Positions 1-7,703 of a stretch of 9,499 nt of DNA are shown piece after piece. Position 1 is the first letter of the stretch. Each line of letters begins with the position of its first letter. The DNA lies in NCBI GenBank assembly GCA_947167415.1, contig CAMVHY010000034.1, forward strand, positions 1-9,499, read 5' to 3'. Source of the stretch: an uncultured Clostridia bacterium (lineage in GTDB: Bacteria > Bacillota > Clostridia > Lachnospirales > CAMVHY01). The position numbers were made by a program, and so were the translations under genes. The notes below the pieces were generated by a model. That model had not been told where the DNA came from. It saw only the letters and a program-made list of their open reading frames with translations, and made no database searches.

Positions 1-129
1 TTATGATAAACTCGATTCTATTTTTATTTCTAACATCTCCCTTGCTTTTATTTTTGATTCACTTTTTATGTGAACGTTACCTAATTTAGGTTCGTTAGTG
101 GTTAATATTTTTTATCTTTTATCATGCAT
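1..129 (-). pseudogene. Short relic-like reading frame ending at the window edge
   Basis: On the minus strand an ATG at 127-129 reads MHDKR, then a TAA at 112-114. The same frame is then open for 36 codons (KILTTNEPKLGNVHIKSESK and onward, including KAREMLEIKIESSLS) to a TAA at 1-3. The stretch after the stop has a normal-looking mix of residues, not a low-complexity AT-rich translation, so it could be the decayed C-terminal end of a gene broken by one nonsense change. It lies just beyond the terminator of the neighbouring minus-strand gene, so it is probably not part of that gene. No ribosome binding site is evident and I do not recognise the family. A chance ORF is the main alternative. Confidence 0.2.
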
Positions 130-131
130 AT

Positions 132-158
132 AAAAAATCGCCTTTGTATTTGGCGACT
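132..158 (-). terminator. Intrinsic terminator of the 1003-residue protein gene
   Basis: Read on the minus strand, a 5-bp GC-rich stem TCGCC/GGCGA (arms 152-156 and 138-142) with a 9-nt loop is followed directly by six T residues (A-run 132-137 on the plus strand). It starts about 25 nt after the stop codon at 182, the expected place for a rho-independent terminator of that gene. The stem is short but is among the most GC-rich sequence locally. Confidence 0.7.
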
Positions 159-181
159 TTTAGTTTATTTAAAATCATTTA

Positions 182-3100
182 TTAAAAATCCTTAGGTTTG
201 TCAGATCTATTTTTATCAAGCATATCTGGTTTTTCTGTGGATTTTTTCTGCGGATCAAATAAATTGTTTTCATCTTGGGCAGTGCTATTAATTTTTATCG
301 AACTAATTTTTTTATTAATTTGATTTTCCGGTGATTTAAATGTGTTGATATTTAGGTTTTGTTTGTTACTGAACATTTTATTGATTTTAAAAAAATTGAT
401 CATTGATTTTGAGGTCTTTAATTTTGTTCTAGAGCCACTGATACCTTTTGATTTGTTTGTAAATTTTTCTTCGTGTCGCGAATCTTTGGTCGGTAGTGTT
501 AGCTTGTTTTTTGATTTCGAAATTTTTAATTTTTGACTTGGTAATAAAAGATTAGGCATAGAGTTTGATGTTTTTAAATCTTTTTTTGGTTCAAATATAT
601 TTTTTATATTTTTCACAGATTCTAAAAACGGTATTTTTTTTTGTTTTGTATTGTTTATCGTTTTTTGTATATCAAATATTTTTCCTATCTCTTCAATTTT
701 GCTGTAATAGGCACACTTAGTAAAATTTTGCCTTGCTTTTGCATATTTACTTTTTAAATTTTGAATTACACTAGCGACTGATTGTTTATTTTCAGGTGTA
801 AATTGTGTATTTCCCAAACGCAATATATTACATAAAGTTCTGAAATAAAAATCTATTGCTCCGTTTTTAGCATCGTTGCCTAATTGAAAAATTTGATATT
901 GTAATTCTTCATCATATATAAAAGATAAAAATAACTGAATCCAAGATTTTTTGCTACTCTCGTTTAATTTTTTCAAATTATTTTCTGATAACAAATTGTA
1001 AAATATTTGAATTAGATTACAAATCGAACCTTGTGATCCATTTTCTTTTTCATTAAAAATCATTTTTCTAATGTCGTCACATTCTTTTTTGATTAAAATA
1101 TCGTATATCAAACTAAAAAAATTTTGATTATATTTTATATCAACATTTTCTTCACTGGAGAGCTGAGATATATTTTTTAACAAACCAGTATAAAAGCGAA
1201 TTGTCACACTTTTGTATTTTGGTATATCATTCTCTTTTATTTTTTCATTGTTAGCCAAATTACAAATTTGATTTTTCAAATTTTTATCGCATACAAAATC
1301 CACAAGTGACTCAATGCAAAATTTTTTATCGTTTTTATTGAGATTGTTTAAATTGTTTATTGAAAGCAAGTTGGAAAAAGCTTGAGTGAAGTTGTTAATT
1401 GCACCGTCGTTCTCTTGTTCATTCTGATTAAAAATCATTGTTCTAATATCTTGAAGATCTTCTTTTAACAAAATATCGCGCATTACACCAAAAAATTCTA
1501 TTTTATCTTTAATATTAATTTCTTTATTACTGGATAACTGCGATATATTGTTAAACATACTGGCATAAACACGAATCATTGTTTTTTTGTTCCCCGAATT
1601 TTTTTCATCTTTGTCGAAAAATGCTAGCATCCATCTTTCGTTATTGACGTCTTTTTCATTTATTTGTTTTTGATTCTCAACTGATTGAAATATTTGTTTT
1701 TTAAACAGGTAATTGCCATTTTGTATAGTTTTTAGTATACCAACAATTTCTTCGTATACTAAAGCTAAATTTTTGCCATCAATGTTTTTACATTCTTTTG
1801 TAAGGCTTTCTAATATACGCAAGCAAGCATGCAATTCGTTTTTGATACCCGACATTCTCTGCAACACATAACTTTTCTCAAAGCAATTGTATATTGATGC
1901 AATTAAAGTTTTGATCTTTGTTAAATCTTTAGCTTTTTCAAACAACATCGTCAAATACTCGAAATAAATACCAACAAATGTTTTATCACTCAAAATATTT
2001 TTAGTCCGTTCTTCAGATAACAATTCTGTATTAATCATAATTGACAATTTTTCGTGCTGTTCATTATTTAATATATTCGAATAACAAGATATCTCGCCTA
2101 AACAAAGAAATAATTTTATATAAAATTGTGGAATGGCAAATAAATTACTAAATTCCTTTCCAAACAAAGTCTCCAAAATATCAAACAAAACTTTGTCCCC
2201 TTCAAATTTTTTATCATCTTCGTATCCAATATCATGTAAATACTGAATATGGCGCGCTAAATTCAGTGGCAAATTCAAGAACACTGCAATGGCTCGTGGA
2301 TTTTTTTCGATATCAAAAACTAGCCTTCTTAAATTTTTATCAGTTACAATTTTTTTTGTTGCCTTGATCAAAAATTTAATATTATAGTTAAAAATTTCTA
2401 CCTTTTGATCTTTTTGATCTTTATCATGATCGTTGTTTATAATACTGCGCTTTTTTCTACTATTTTTTTTCGTTTTACTATCTTTTTTTATATTTTCTGG
2501 TGGTTTGATTTTAGCTGCAGTATTACTTAATACCGTAATATATAGTCGAATCGCGCCATCTTTTCCAAGATTATCTTCGCTAAATATATTTTTAGAAATT
2601 TTTTCATCTTCAAATAACAACTTTAATATACCAAAAAATTTATTTTGGTTAACCGAAGATAAAAACTTGAATAAATTTGAATTTGAGATATTAACAAGCG
2701 CATCGATATATTGTCCGATTGCTTTTGGTTCACAAACTTGCTTGTTATCTACAGTTTTTTGGTAGAATCCACGGTTTCCATCGGTAAAAATTTGATTTTG
2801 AAATTTTTGTATACTTAATAACTCCAATGTCGCAGTTAACAATTCTTTTTTTTGAGCGGCTGAATAATCTTCCGTATAATTTTCTTCAGCATCGGATTCG
2901 GTCACTTGTCTTACAAACTTTATAATTTCGTGGACAGTTTCGTCATCAAGATCTTTGTTGTTGCACAAGGAACCAAGATCATTGATCAGACTATTTATTG
3001 TTTTTATATGACTATTGTCTATTCCCTCTTCTGATAATTTTTTTGAATATTTTTTGCCTTTAAATTTGGAATAACCTTTTTTACATAGCATATCTATCAA

Positions 3101-3193
3101 GGATTTGATGGATTTATTAATCACAAAAGCTTTTGGATTCAAAACTGTTTGCTTTCCAGAATCGTGAAGAAAAACAAATGTTCCATTTAACAT
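182..3193 (-). CDS. Large repeat-containing helical protein of unknown function (1003 aa)
   Basis: No known family is recognised. The ATG at 3191-3193 is preceded by a near-perfect Shine-Dalgarno AGGAGGTG (3201-3208) at 7-nt spacing, so the start is secure. No signal peptide or membrane segment is visible, so the product is probably soluble. Residues about 155-230 and 540-795 contain a degenerate repeat of about 56-66 residues with a signature like [AS]I..[YF]...L.N[IL] (near residues 158, 214, 540, 598, 664, 723 and 779). Residues 540-664 and 665-779 form a larger duplicated unit that includes NISQLSS twice (549-555, 674-680). This suggests an alpha-solenoid (ARM/HEAT-like) scaffold. Residues 230-265 are a charged linker (KKDSKTKKNSRKKRS). 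Residues about 845-1003 are a Lys/Ser-rich, probably disordered tail with LKTSNSMPN and LKTSKSMIN. The sequence is strongly Lys/Asn/Ile-biased, in line with the AT-rich DNA. A protein-binding scaffold or effector is an inference from fold type only. Confidence 0.85.
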   Translation of the reverse strand: MLNGTFVFLHDSGKQTVLNPKAFVINKSIKSLIDMLCKKGYSKFKGKKYSKKLSEEGIDNSHIKTINSLINDLGSLCNNKDLDDETVHEIIKFVRQVTESDAEENYTEDYSAAQKKELLTATLELLSIQKFQNQIFTDGNRGFYQKTVDNKQVCEPKAIGQYIDALVNISNSNLFKFLSSVNQNKFFGILKLLFEDEKISKNIFSEDNLGKDGAIRLYITVLSNTAAKIKPPENIKKDSKTKKNSRKKRSIINNDHDKDQKDQKVEIFNYNIKFLIKATKKIVTDKNLRRLVFDIEKNPRAIAVFLNLPLNLARHIQYLHDIGYEDDKKFEGDKVLFDILETLFGKEFSNLFAIPQFYIKLFLCLGEISCYSNILNNEQHEKLSIMINTELLSEERTKNILSDKTFVGIYFEYLTMLFEKAKDLTKIKTLIASIYNCFEKSYVLQRMSGIKNELHACLRILESLTKECKNIDGKNLALVYEEIVGILKTIQNGNYLFKKQIFQSVENQKQINEKDVNNERWMLAFFDKDEKNSGNKKTMIRVYASMFNNISQLSSNKEINIKDKIEFFGVMRDILLKEDLQDIRTMIFNQNEQENDGAINNFTQAFSNLLSINNLNNLNKNDKKFCIESLVDFVCDKNLKNQICNLANNEKIKENDIPKYKSVTIRFYTGLLKNISQLSSEENVDIKYNQNFFSLIYDILIKKECDDIRKMIFNEKENGSQGSICNLIQIFYNLLSENNLKKLNESSKKSWIQLFLSFIYDEELQYQIFQLGNDAKNGAIDFYFRTLCNILRLGNTQFTPENKQSVASVIQNLKSKYAKARQNFTKCAYYSKIEEIGKIFDIQKTINNTKQKKIPFLESVKNIKNIFEPKKDLKTSNSMPNLLLPSQKLKISKSKNKLTLPTKDSRHEEKFTNKSKGISGSRTKLKTSKSMINFFKINKMFSNKQNLNINTFKSPENQINKKISSIKINSTAQDENNLFDPQKKSTEKPDMLDKNRSDKPKDF
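857..1576 (-). repeat. Tandem duplication of an about 120-codon unit inside the 1003-aa gene
   Basis: Residues 540-664 (nt 1202-1576) and 665-779 (nt 857-1201) align along their length. Shared pieces occur in the same order: IR.Y, NISQLSS, FF, DIL.K, DIR.MIFN, G.I.N, NLLS.NNL..LN. Similarity is also visible in the DNA: the stretches near 1529-1576 and 1153-1201 share blocks such as ACTGGA and GATATATT. Each unit splits into two halves of about 60 residues, so the duplication was of a pair of solenoid repeats. Confidence 0.7.
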
Positions 3194-3261
3194 TTAAATC
3201 CACCTCCTGCTTGACAAAACGAGCAAATCGAAACCGTTAAATTTTTTATTATTTTTGGCAT
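3187..3261 (-). CDS. 24-codon upstream ORF overlapping the start of the 1003-aa gene
   Basis: The ATG at 3259-3261 opens a frame for a peptide starting MPKIIKNLTVSI and ending CSFCQAGGGFKC. The TAA at 3187-3189 overlaps the next gene's start in the sequence ATGTTAA, a layout typical of translational coupling. An AAAGGAG (3274-3280) lies upstream, but the 12-nt spacing is long. The AGGGFK portion is simply the next gene's Shine-Dalgarno read in this frame, so those residues need not be selected. The peptide has three cysteines, including CSFC. It may be a regulatory leader, a real small protein or chance. Its position downstream of a good promoter, with a 5' leader like that of the 362-aa gene, favours translation. 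Confidence 0.4.
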   Translation of the reverse strand: MPKIIKNLTVSICSFCQAGGGFKC

Positions 3262-3291
3262 AATTATGCGCATCTCCTTTTTTTTATAAAT

Positions 3292-3308
3292 GTTAGTAAA
3301 AAACTAAC
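3292..3308. promoter_or_regulatory. Operator-like inverted repeat at the transcription start of the leader/1003-aa unit
   Basis: GTTAGT and ACTAAC form a perfect 6-bp dyad with a 5-nt A/T spacer. It begins at or just after the predicted +1 (about 3309) of the minus-strand promoter at 3316-3344. It could be a repressor site or a 5'-end mRNA hairpin. The promoter-proximal arm belongs to a 16-bp element also present at the start of the 362-aa gene. Confidence 0.4.
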
Positions 3309-3313
3309 GACAC
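3298..3313 (-). promoter_or_regulatory. Shared start-site element, copy 1
   Basis: On the minus strand it reads GTGTCGTTAGTTTTTT. It matches copy 2 (8913-8928, GTGTGGTTAGTTTGTT) at 14 of 16 positions. It begins 2 nt after the -10 box of its promoter, and copy 2 begins 4 nt after its own -10. Sequence and position are both conserved, so a common transcription factor site or a common 5'-UTR element is plausible. Confidence 0.45.
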
Positions 3314-3315
3314 GC

Positions 3316-3344
3316 ATAATACTTTTTAAAAACAATAAAATCAA
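3316..3344 (-). promoter_or_regulatory. Sigma-70-type promoter for the leader ORF and 1003-aa gene
   Basis: On the minus strand, -35 TTGATT (3339-3344), a 17-nt spacer and -10 TATTAT (3316-3321). The predicted start near 3309 gives about 48 nt of leader before the small ORF and about 116 nt before the large gene. Confidence 0.6.
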
Positions 3345-3380
3345 GTAATAAAATATTTTTTGATTACATAGTTTTGATTT

Positions 3381-3557
3381 TTATTTATAAAATATTTTGT
3401 GTGACTTAAATTTACTAAAGCCTGTGTAAAATCTGTGCAAAAAAAATATTTTGTTCATGAATAGAAATTTAATTTTGATTTTGTGATTTTTATTTTTATT
3501 TTTCGTTTTTAAGACAAAAATATTTTTTGAGTGTGAATTTAAATATTTTTTTGTCAT
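3381..3557 (-). CDS. Possible 58-codon lysine-rich small ORF
   Basis: The ATG at 3555-3557 lies 6 nt after the stop codon of the 400-aa gene. The frame runs MTKKYLNSHSKNIF to FKSHKIFYK and stops at TAA 3381-3383. The peptide is very basic and low in complexity (KTKNKNKNHKIKIK). The sequence upstream of the ATG lacks a convincing Shine-Dalgarno, and the frame overlaps an AT-rich inverted repeat. In DNA this rich in TAA, a 58-codon frame is mildly unusual but can occur by chance. It fills most of the gap between the two minus-strand genes. Confidence 0.15.
   Translation of the reverse strand: MTKKYLNSHSKNIFVLKTKNKNKNHKIKIKFLFMNKIFFLHRFYTGFSKFKSHKIFYK
3513..3555 (-). terminator. AT-rich inverted repeat after the 400-aa gene, possible terminator
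   Basis: GACAAAAATATTT (3513-3525) is mirrored by AAATATTTTTTTGTC (3541-3555), with two extra T residues in the right arm and a 15-nt loop. It starts 8 nt beyond the stop codon of the 400-aa gene. The stem is almost all A/T and no long T-tract follows on the minus strand, so termination would be weak. An RNA-processing hairpin or a chance AT-rich dyad are the alternatives. Confidence 0.3.
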
Positions 3558-3563
3558 CTTTAA

Positions 3564-4766
3564 TTATTTTTGAATAATTCGTTTATCTAAATTTGATTCC
3601 CATTGTTTTAGTAAAACTAGTTGACTGCTATTATTATCTCTAATGTAATTTTTGTTATTTGCTTCAACCAAATTTGCGGGAAATTCCATTTGCGAATCTT
3701 CAAATCTCTTGTTGTATTTGTAAGAAGTCAACACTTTTATAGCAAAGTAAATTGTAAAAACAAGACAGAATAAACAATACAAAGTCCAAAAAATACTTAA
3801 GGCAATGGAGGCTAAGAAAAACAATACAGCAAGCAAGCAATAGGTTTTTGTCGGTTTATATTTTGATTTTACTCCCTCTGGCTTAGATTGATTTTTATTT
3901 TCTGTATCTTCTATATTATTTACTGGACAATATTCAAAATCATTACCATTTTTTTTAACAAAATCATTTCTTCTTGATAACCTGCTTTTGATATATAAAT
4001 TTTCTGGAGATACTCTATGGTCACCACAATCAATTATTTCGGCTAATTCATTCCAATCTATAATACTCTCCGGAGCAAACCTTGTAAATAGGAAACAAAA
4101 GTCGACTGTTTTATTACCATTTAGCTTTATTTTTTCTTCATTATCCAATAAGTCAATTTTTTGGTTAGGAAATTTCTTTTTAAACCAATCAACAAATTCG
4201 TGTGAATTCTCGATTGATTCAAAGCCTAAACGTTTTTGGAAAGTTTTAACATCACGAATATTCTCAAAAGATAGATCAGTTTTTTGTTGACTAAAAGAAA
4301 CAATAATCCAACCTTCTTTTAAAATATTGTCTGGAAATATTTTTTTCCACTGATTAATTTGTTCTATAGGTATTTTCTTATCGTCCACGTATACACTATT
4401 AAACTTAAAAATAAGCTTTATGATGTTATCAAATCTATCATTACCGATATCACAATACCATCGCATAGTTGACTCATGTTCACGCAATTCATGAAATTGT
4501 TCCAAAGTTTTAATTGCACCCGGAGCAATTTTATTGTTTACTATTAAAGCATCAAAAAATAATTTGCCATTATAAAAATCAATATATTTATATAATTCTT
4601 GATCACTTGTTTGTAATAACTCTTGAATTCCGTATTGCGCCTTTGGTAATAATACATATCTGTATTCTGATTTTTTGCTAATAGTTCTACCTTTATCAAG
4701 CAAATCTAAAACCTTTTTAATTTTATCATAACTGTCTAACGGCGGGTTGTTTTTATTTGCATCCAT
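3564..4766 (-). CDS. Membrane-hairpin protein of unknown function (400 aa)
   Basis: No known family is recognised. The start ATG (4764-4766) is preceded by GAGGGGG (4777-4783) at 10-nt spacing. Residues 1 to about 300 look globular and soluble, with no signal peptide. Residues about 308-346 form a two-lobed hydrophobic stretch (LLAVLFFLASIALSIF, then CLFCLVFTIYFAIKVL) with almost no loop, so most of the protein should sit on one side of the membrane, probably the cytoplasm. A tail of about 54 residues follows, with EFP at 361-363. Motifs W103..C, FSQ (158) with L..EN (165-169), CFLF (224), DW......IID (near 238-246) and LYIK (257) occur in the same order in the 362-aa protein at 7784-8872, suggesting diverged paralogues. 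The gene is divergent from the Lon-like protease and upstream of the 1003-aa gene, but about 370 bp with a separate promoter intervenes, so co-transcription is unlikely. Confidence 0.85.
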   Translation of the reverse strand: MDANKNNPPLDSYDKIKKVLDLLDKGRTISKKSEYRYVLLPKAQYGIQELLQTSDQELYKYIDFYNGKLFFDALIVNNKIAPGAIKTLEQFHELREHESTMRWYCDIGNDRFDNIIKLIFKFNSVYVDDKKIPIEQINQWKKIFPDNILKEGWIIVSFSQQKTDLSFENIRDVKTFQKRLGFESIENSHEFVDWFKKKFPNQKIDLLDNEEKIKLNGNKTVDFCFLFTRFAPESIIDWNELAEIIDCGDHRVSPENLYIKSRLSRRNDFVKKNGNDFEYCPVNNIEDTENKNQSKPEGVKSKYKPTKTYCLLAVLFFLASIALSIFWTLYCLFCLVFTIYFAIKVLTSYKYNKRFEDSQMEFPANLVEANNKNYIRDNNSSQLVLLKQWESNLDKRIIQK

Positions 4767-4789
4767 TTTTTTTAGACCCCCTCATTTGC

Positions 4790-4832
4790 ATAATATACTT
4801 AAATTTTGTCATAAATAATTTTTAAATGTCAA
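4790..4832 (-). promoter_or_regulatory. Possible promoter region of the 400-aa gene
   Basis: A good -10-like TATTAT followed by GC (4790-4795) sits 23 nt upstream of the start codon, but the hexamer 17 nt further upstream is TTATTT, a poor -35. A perfect TTGACA lies at 4827-4832 but its best partner is CAAAAT at 18-nt spacing (4803-4808). Either pair could serve, and I cannot decide between them. Confidence 0.3.
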
Positions 4833-5188
4833 TAACCAATATCTTTTTGAGACAAATTTGCTTGTTTAAAAAAAGATTGCGGTTTTGAATTTGAACCCTT
4901 TTGTTTTTTAAGTTTTTGTACCCCGTTTAAATTTATTTTTTTTGAACACACAATTTAAATATTCTTTTGAATTAACTTTCCAAAACTAATAAAATTTGCC
5001 AATCTATATTTTTCTGACAGAATTTTTTGCTTGCAAGGAATACGGTTTTATTTTTAATAATGTGTTGCAATATTTTTTAAATCAACCGCGATATGAGAAT
5101 TTGTTTAATCATATTTTTTAATTCCAAACCATTTTAATCTATTTTTGAAAGAAATTTTTTAAGCCACAAAAATATTTGTTTATATAAT

Positions 5189-5217
5189 TTGACATGGTGG
5201 ATAAAAATAGTTAGCAT
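5189..5217 (+). promoter_or_regulatory. Sigma-70-type promoter of the Lon-like protease
   Basis: A perfect TTGACA (5189-5194), a 17-nt spacer and TAGCAT (5212-5217, 4/6 to the -10 consensus). The predicted start near 5224 gives a leader of about 49 nt. No CIRCE-like heat-shock operator was seen. Confidence 0.55.
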
Positions 5218-5272
5218 CCATTTAAATATTTTTTAGCTAAGAAAATTTTTTTTGGTGAAAGGAGTGTTTGCC

Positions 5273-7669
5273 ATGCCTATAAAAGAATTAACTTATAAGC
5301 AATTAAAAAATTTTTGTGATGCACGTGATTTTGATTTTAAAACCACGAAAGAATTGGAAGGTTTTGACGAAGTAATCGGACAAGAACGCGCATTAGAAGC
5401 TTTAAAATTTGGTTTAAGAGTAAAAAATAAAGGTTTTAATATTTTTGTGAGTGGACTACCCGGAACAGGAAAAACAGAATTTATAAAAAATACGGCGCAA
5501 AAAATCGCCGAGACAGAAAAAATTCCAGATGACATTTGTTATGTATATAATTTTTCAGATTCCAAATTTCCAAAGGTTTTAACTTTACCTGCTGGATACG
5601 GAAAAGTTTTTAGAAATGAAATGGAGGAACTAATTAATTATTTACGTGATGACCTGCCAAAAGTGTTTACAGCGAAAAGTTATGAACTAAAAAAAGCCGA
5701 TATAATAAAAAAATATCAAGACAAGAAAGATATATTAATAAAAAAAGTATCTGAACAGGCACAAAAGCGTGGATTTTGTGTGAAATTAAAATCAGATGTA
5801 ATTTTTTTTATGCCGATGGTTGATGACGAAATTATTTCGGAGGAACAGTTTGAAAATTTGTCGCAGGATCAAAAAGATTTGATAACAAAAAATTCATTGG
5901 TAATGCAAAATCATGCTAATGAGGTAATGAATATTTTGAAAACCAATGAAAAAAATATGAATACTGAAATTGAAGCTTTGGAATATAGTATTGGATTGTT
6001 TGAAATCGGAAGATATTTAAATGATTTGTTTGATAAATACGGCGAATATAATCTGGTTGTAAATTATTTGCAGGACGTAAAAGAAAGTCTGTTGGATAAT
6101 ATAAAAAAATTTGTAAAGAAAGATGAAGAAGAAGAAACGCAACAACAAATGGTAATTCCGTTGAAAAATAAAAAAGACGATGATGAATTTTTAAAATATA
6201 AAGTTAATGTTTTGGTCGATAATTCAGATTTAATTTGTGCGCCTGTAATTGTTGATTTTAATGCGAGTTATTTTAATTTGTGTGGCGAAATAGAATACGA
6301 GAATGAGTTTGGAAATTTAACGACTGATTTTACGAAAATAAAAGCCGGTTTATTACACAAAGCAAACGGTGGATATTTAATTTTGCAAGCGAGTGATATT
6401 TTTAAACATGGAGCATCTTGGGAAGCAATTCAAAGATTTTTAAAGACGGGACAAATTTCGATTGAGCCACCACGTGAAGTTAATACTGGATTTGCAATTT
6501 CGAGTCTAAGTCCCGAAAAATTTCAGGCGAATGTAAAAATAATTATTGTCGGTAGCGAAGTTTATTATAGAAGTTTATATGAATTGGATGATGATTTTGC
6601 CGGCATGTTTAAAATTTTGGCGGATTTTGATTATGAAACAGATTTAAATAAAAAATCAATAGATGACACACTTAAATTTATAAAAAATTTTATCATAAAG
6701 AAAAAAATTAAAGATTTGGATGCGGCAGCAGTAGCAAAAATTATTGAGTATTCGTCTAGAATTGCTGAGTCACAAAAAAAATTGTCGACAAGATATAATT
6801 TATTGGCAGAAATTATTACTGAGGCGGATGCTTGGGCAACACTCGAAGACGAAAAAATTATTTCGGAGTTTTATATTAAAAAGGCGATACAAGAAAGAAA
6901 TAATAGATTAAATATGTATGAAAATAAACTAACTGAGATGATAAACGAAGATTATATTATGATAGCGACGCAAGGTGAAGTTATTGGGCAAATTAATGGA
7001 TTGGCTGTTTTGGACACAGGAAATTATACTTTTGGAAAACCGTCGAGAATTACAGCGACAACTTATGTTGGAAAAGCAGGAATTGTAAATATAGAAAAAG
7101 AAGCTGAGATGAGCGGAAATATTCATGATAAAGGAATGCAAGTTTTAACAGGGTATCTTGGTCAAACTTATGCTCAAGATTTTCCATTGTCGGTTTCATG
7201 CAGAATATGTTTTGAACAAAATTATAGCGGTGTTGATGGAGATAGTGCTTCAAGTACAGAATTATATGCCGTTTTGTCAAGTTTATCTGATTTGCCAATA
7301 AGACAAGATATTGCTGTAACAGGAAGTATTAATCAAAAAGGTGAAATTCAAGTTATTGGCGGTGTCACTTATAAAATCGAGGGATTTTTTGAATTATGTA
7401 AAAAGCGCGGTTTAACAGGAACGCAAGGAGTTATAATTCCTGAGCATAACGTAAATGATTTAGTTTTAAATGATGAAGTTATCGAAGCCGTAAAACATGG
7501 ACAATTTCATATTTATCCTGTAAAAAATATTGACGAAGGAATAGAAATTTTAACAGGAGTTCGAGCTGGTGAAAGAGATTTCAAAGGAAATTATCCTGCT
7601 GATTCAGTTCATGGTTTGGCAATGCAAAAATTAAAACGTTTTTATGAGCAGTCAAGTAAAAGCGAATAA
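5273..7669 (+). CDS. Lon-like ATP-dependent protease (AAA_32 type, LonH/YcbZ-like)
   Basis: This is an ATP-driven cytoplasmic protease of 798 residues, using the ATG at 5273 with AAAGGAG (5258-5264) at 8-nt spacing. An in-frame TTG at 5252 would place the Shine-Dalgarno inside the gene, so it is not preferred. There is no LAN substrate-binding domain, as is usual for this branch. Visible features: conserved N-terminal FDFKTTKEL and IGQERALEALKFGL (about 20-48); Walker A GLPGTGKT (61-68); a long helical insertion with KKDEEEETQQQ near 282-292; the family's Walker-B region HKANGGYLILQASD (about 362-375); sensor region VKIIIVGS and DFAGMFKILADF; LSTRYNLLAEIITEADAWATLE; and a C-terminal Lon proteolytic domain. 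The catalytic serine is S658 in GDSAS and the lysine is K701 in YKIEGFF. The 43-residue spacing equals that of E. coli Lon (S679/K722), so the protease is probably active. Its substrates are unknown. It appears monocistronic, with its own promoter and terminator. Confidence 0.97.
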   Translation: MPIKELTYKQLKNFCDARDFDFKTTKELEGFDEVIGQERALEALKFGLRVKNKGFNIFVSGLPGTGKTEFIKNTAQKIAETEKIPDDICYVYNFSDSKFPKVLTLPAGYGKVFRNEMEELINYLRDDLPKVFTAKSYELKKADIIKKYQDKKDILIKKVSEQAQKRGFCVKLKSDVIFFMPMVDDEIISEEQFENLSQDQKDLITKNSLVMQNHANEVMNILKTNEKNMNTEIEALEYSIGLFEIGRYLNDLFDKYGEYNLVVNYLQDVKESLLDNIKKFVKKDEEEETQQQMVIPLKNKKDDDEFLKYKVNVLVDNSDLICAPVIVDFNASYFNLCGEIEYENEFGNLTTDFTKIKAGLLHKANGGYLILQASDIFKHGASWEAIQRFLKTGQISIEPPREVNTGFAISSLSPEKFQANVKIIIVGSEVYYRSLYELDDDFAGMFKILADFDYETDLNKKSIDDTLKFIKNFIIKKKIKDLDAAAVAKIIEYSSRIAESQKKLSTRYNLLAEIITEADAWATLEDEKIISEFYIKKAIQERNNRLNMYENKLTEMINEDYIMIATQGEVIGQINGLAVLDTGNYTFGKPSRITATTYVGKAGIVNIEKEAEMSGNIHDKGMQVLTGYLGQTYAQDFPLSVSCRICFEQNYSGVDGDSASSTELYAVLSSLSDLPIRQDIAVTGSINQKGEIQVIGGVTYKIEGFFELCKKRGLTGTQGVIIPEHNVNDLVLNDEVIEAVKHGQFHIYPVKNIDEGIEILTGVRAGERDFKGNYPADSVHGLAMQKLKRFYEQSSKSE

Positions 7670-7703
7670 AAAAATAAATACGAGCAAACAAAAAAATTAG
7701 ATT

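Larger units (their letters stand above)
4767..5251. other. AT-rich divergent intergenic region without a convincing gene
   Basis: This 485-bp stretch separates the divergent 400-aa and protease genes. Frames on both strands are short (about 11 to 32 codons) and none has a good ribosome binding site with a start codon. It holds the protease promoter (5189-5217) and a possible promoter for the 400-aa gene. No RNA gene or strong hairpin was seen in the rest. Confidence 0.6.

Noticed and set aside
81..91. Small palindrome CCTAATTTAGG and weak flanking inverted repeats
   Set aside because: The arms are short, no T-tract follows, and the clear terminator at 132-158 already accounts for the end of the neighbouring transcript.
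2433..2765. 110-codon plus-strand frame inside the 1003-aa gene, and similar plus-strand frames at 342-536, 3988-4290, 7824-8027 and 8581-8817
   Set aside because: They are antisense shadows of well-supported genes, are Phe/Leu/Ser-rich as expected from the reverse of Lys/Asn/Glu-rich coding sequence, and lack ribosome binding sites.
3258..3269. 12-bp perfect palindrome GCATAATTATGC overlapping the small ORF start
   Set aside because: It is mostly A/T and no second copy was found near the other promoters, so it could be chance in this composition. The GTTAGT/ACTAAC dyad nearby is better placed.
5252..5272. Upstream TTG start adding seven residues to the protease
   Set aside because: The Shine-Dalgarno AAAGGAG (5258-5264) lies inside this extension and is correctly spaced for the ATG at 5273, where the family homology begins.
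6365..6397. Walker-B region of the protease with Q where many relatives have D (GGYLILQASD)
   Set aside because: From memory, ILQA-type variants are common in clostridial members of this family, so I do not treat it as an inactivating change.
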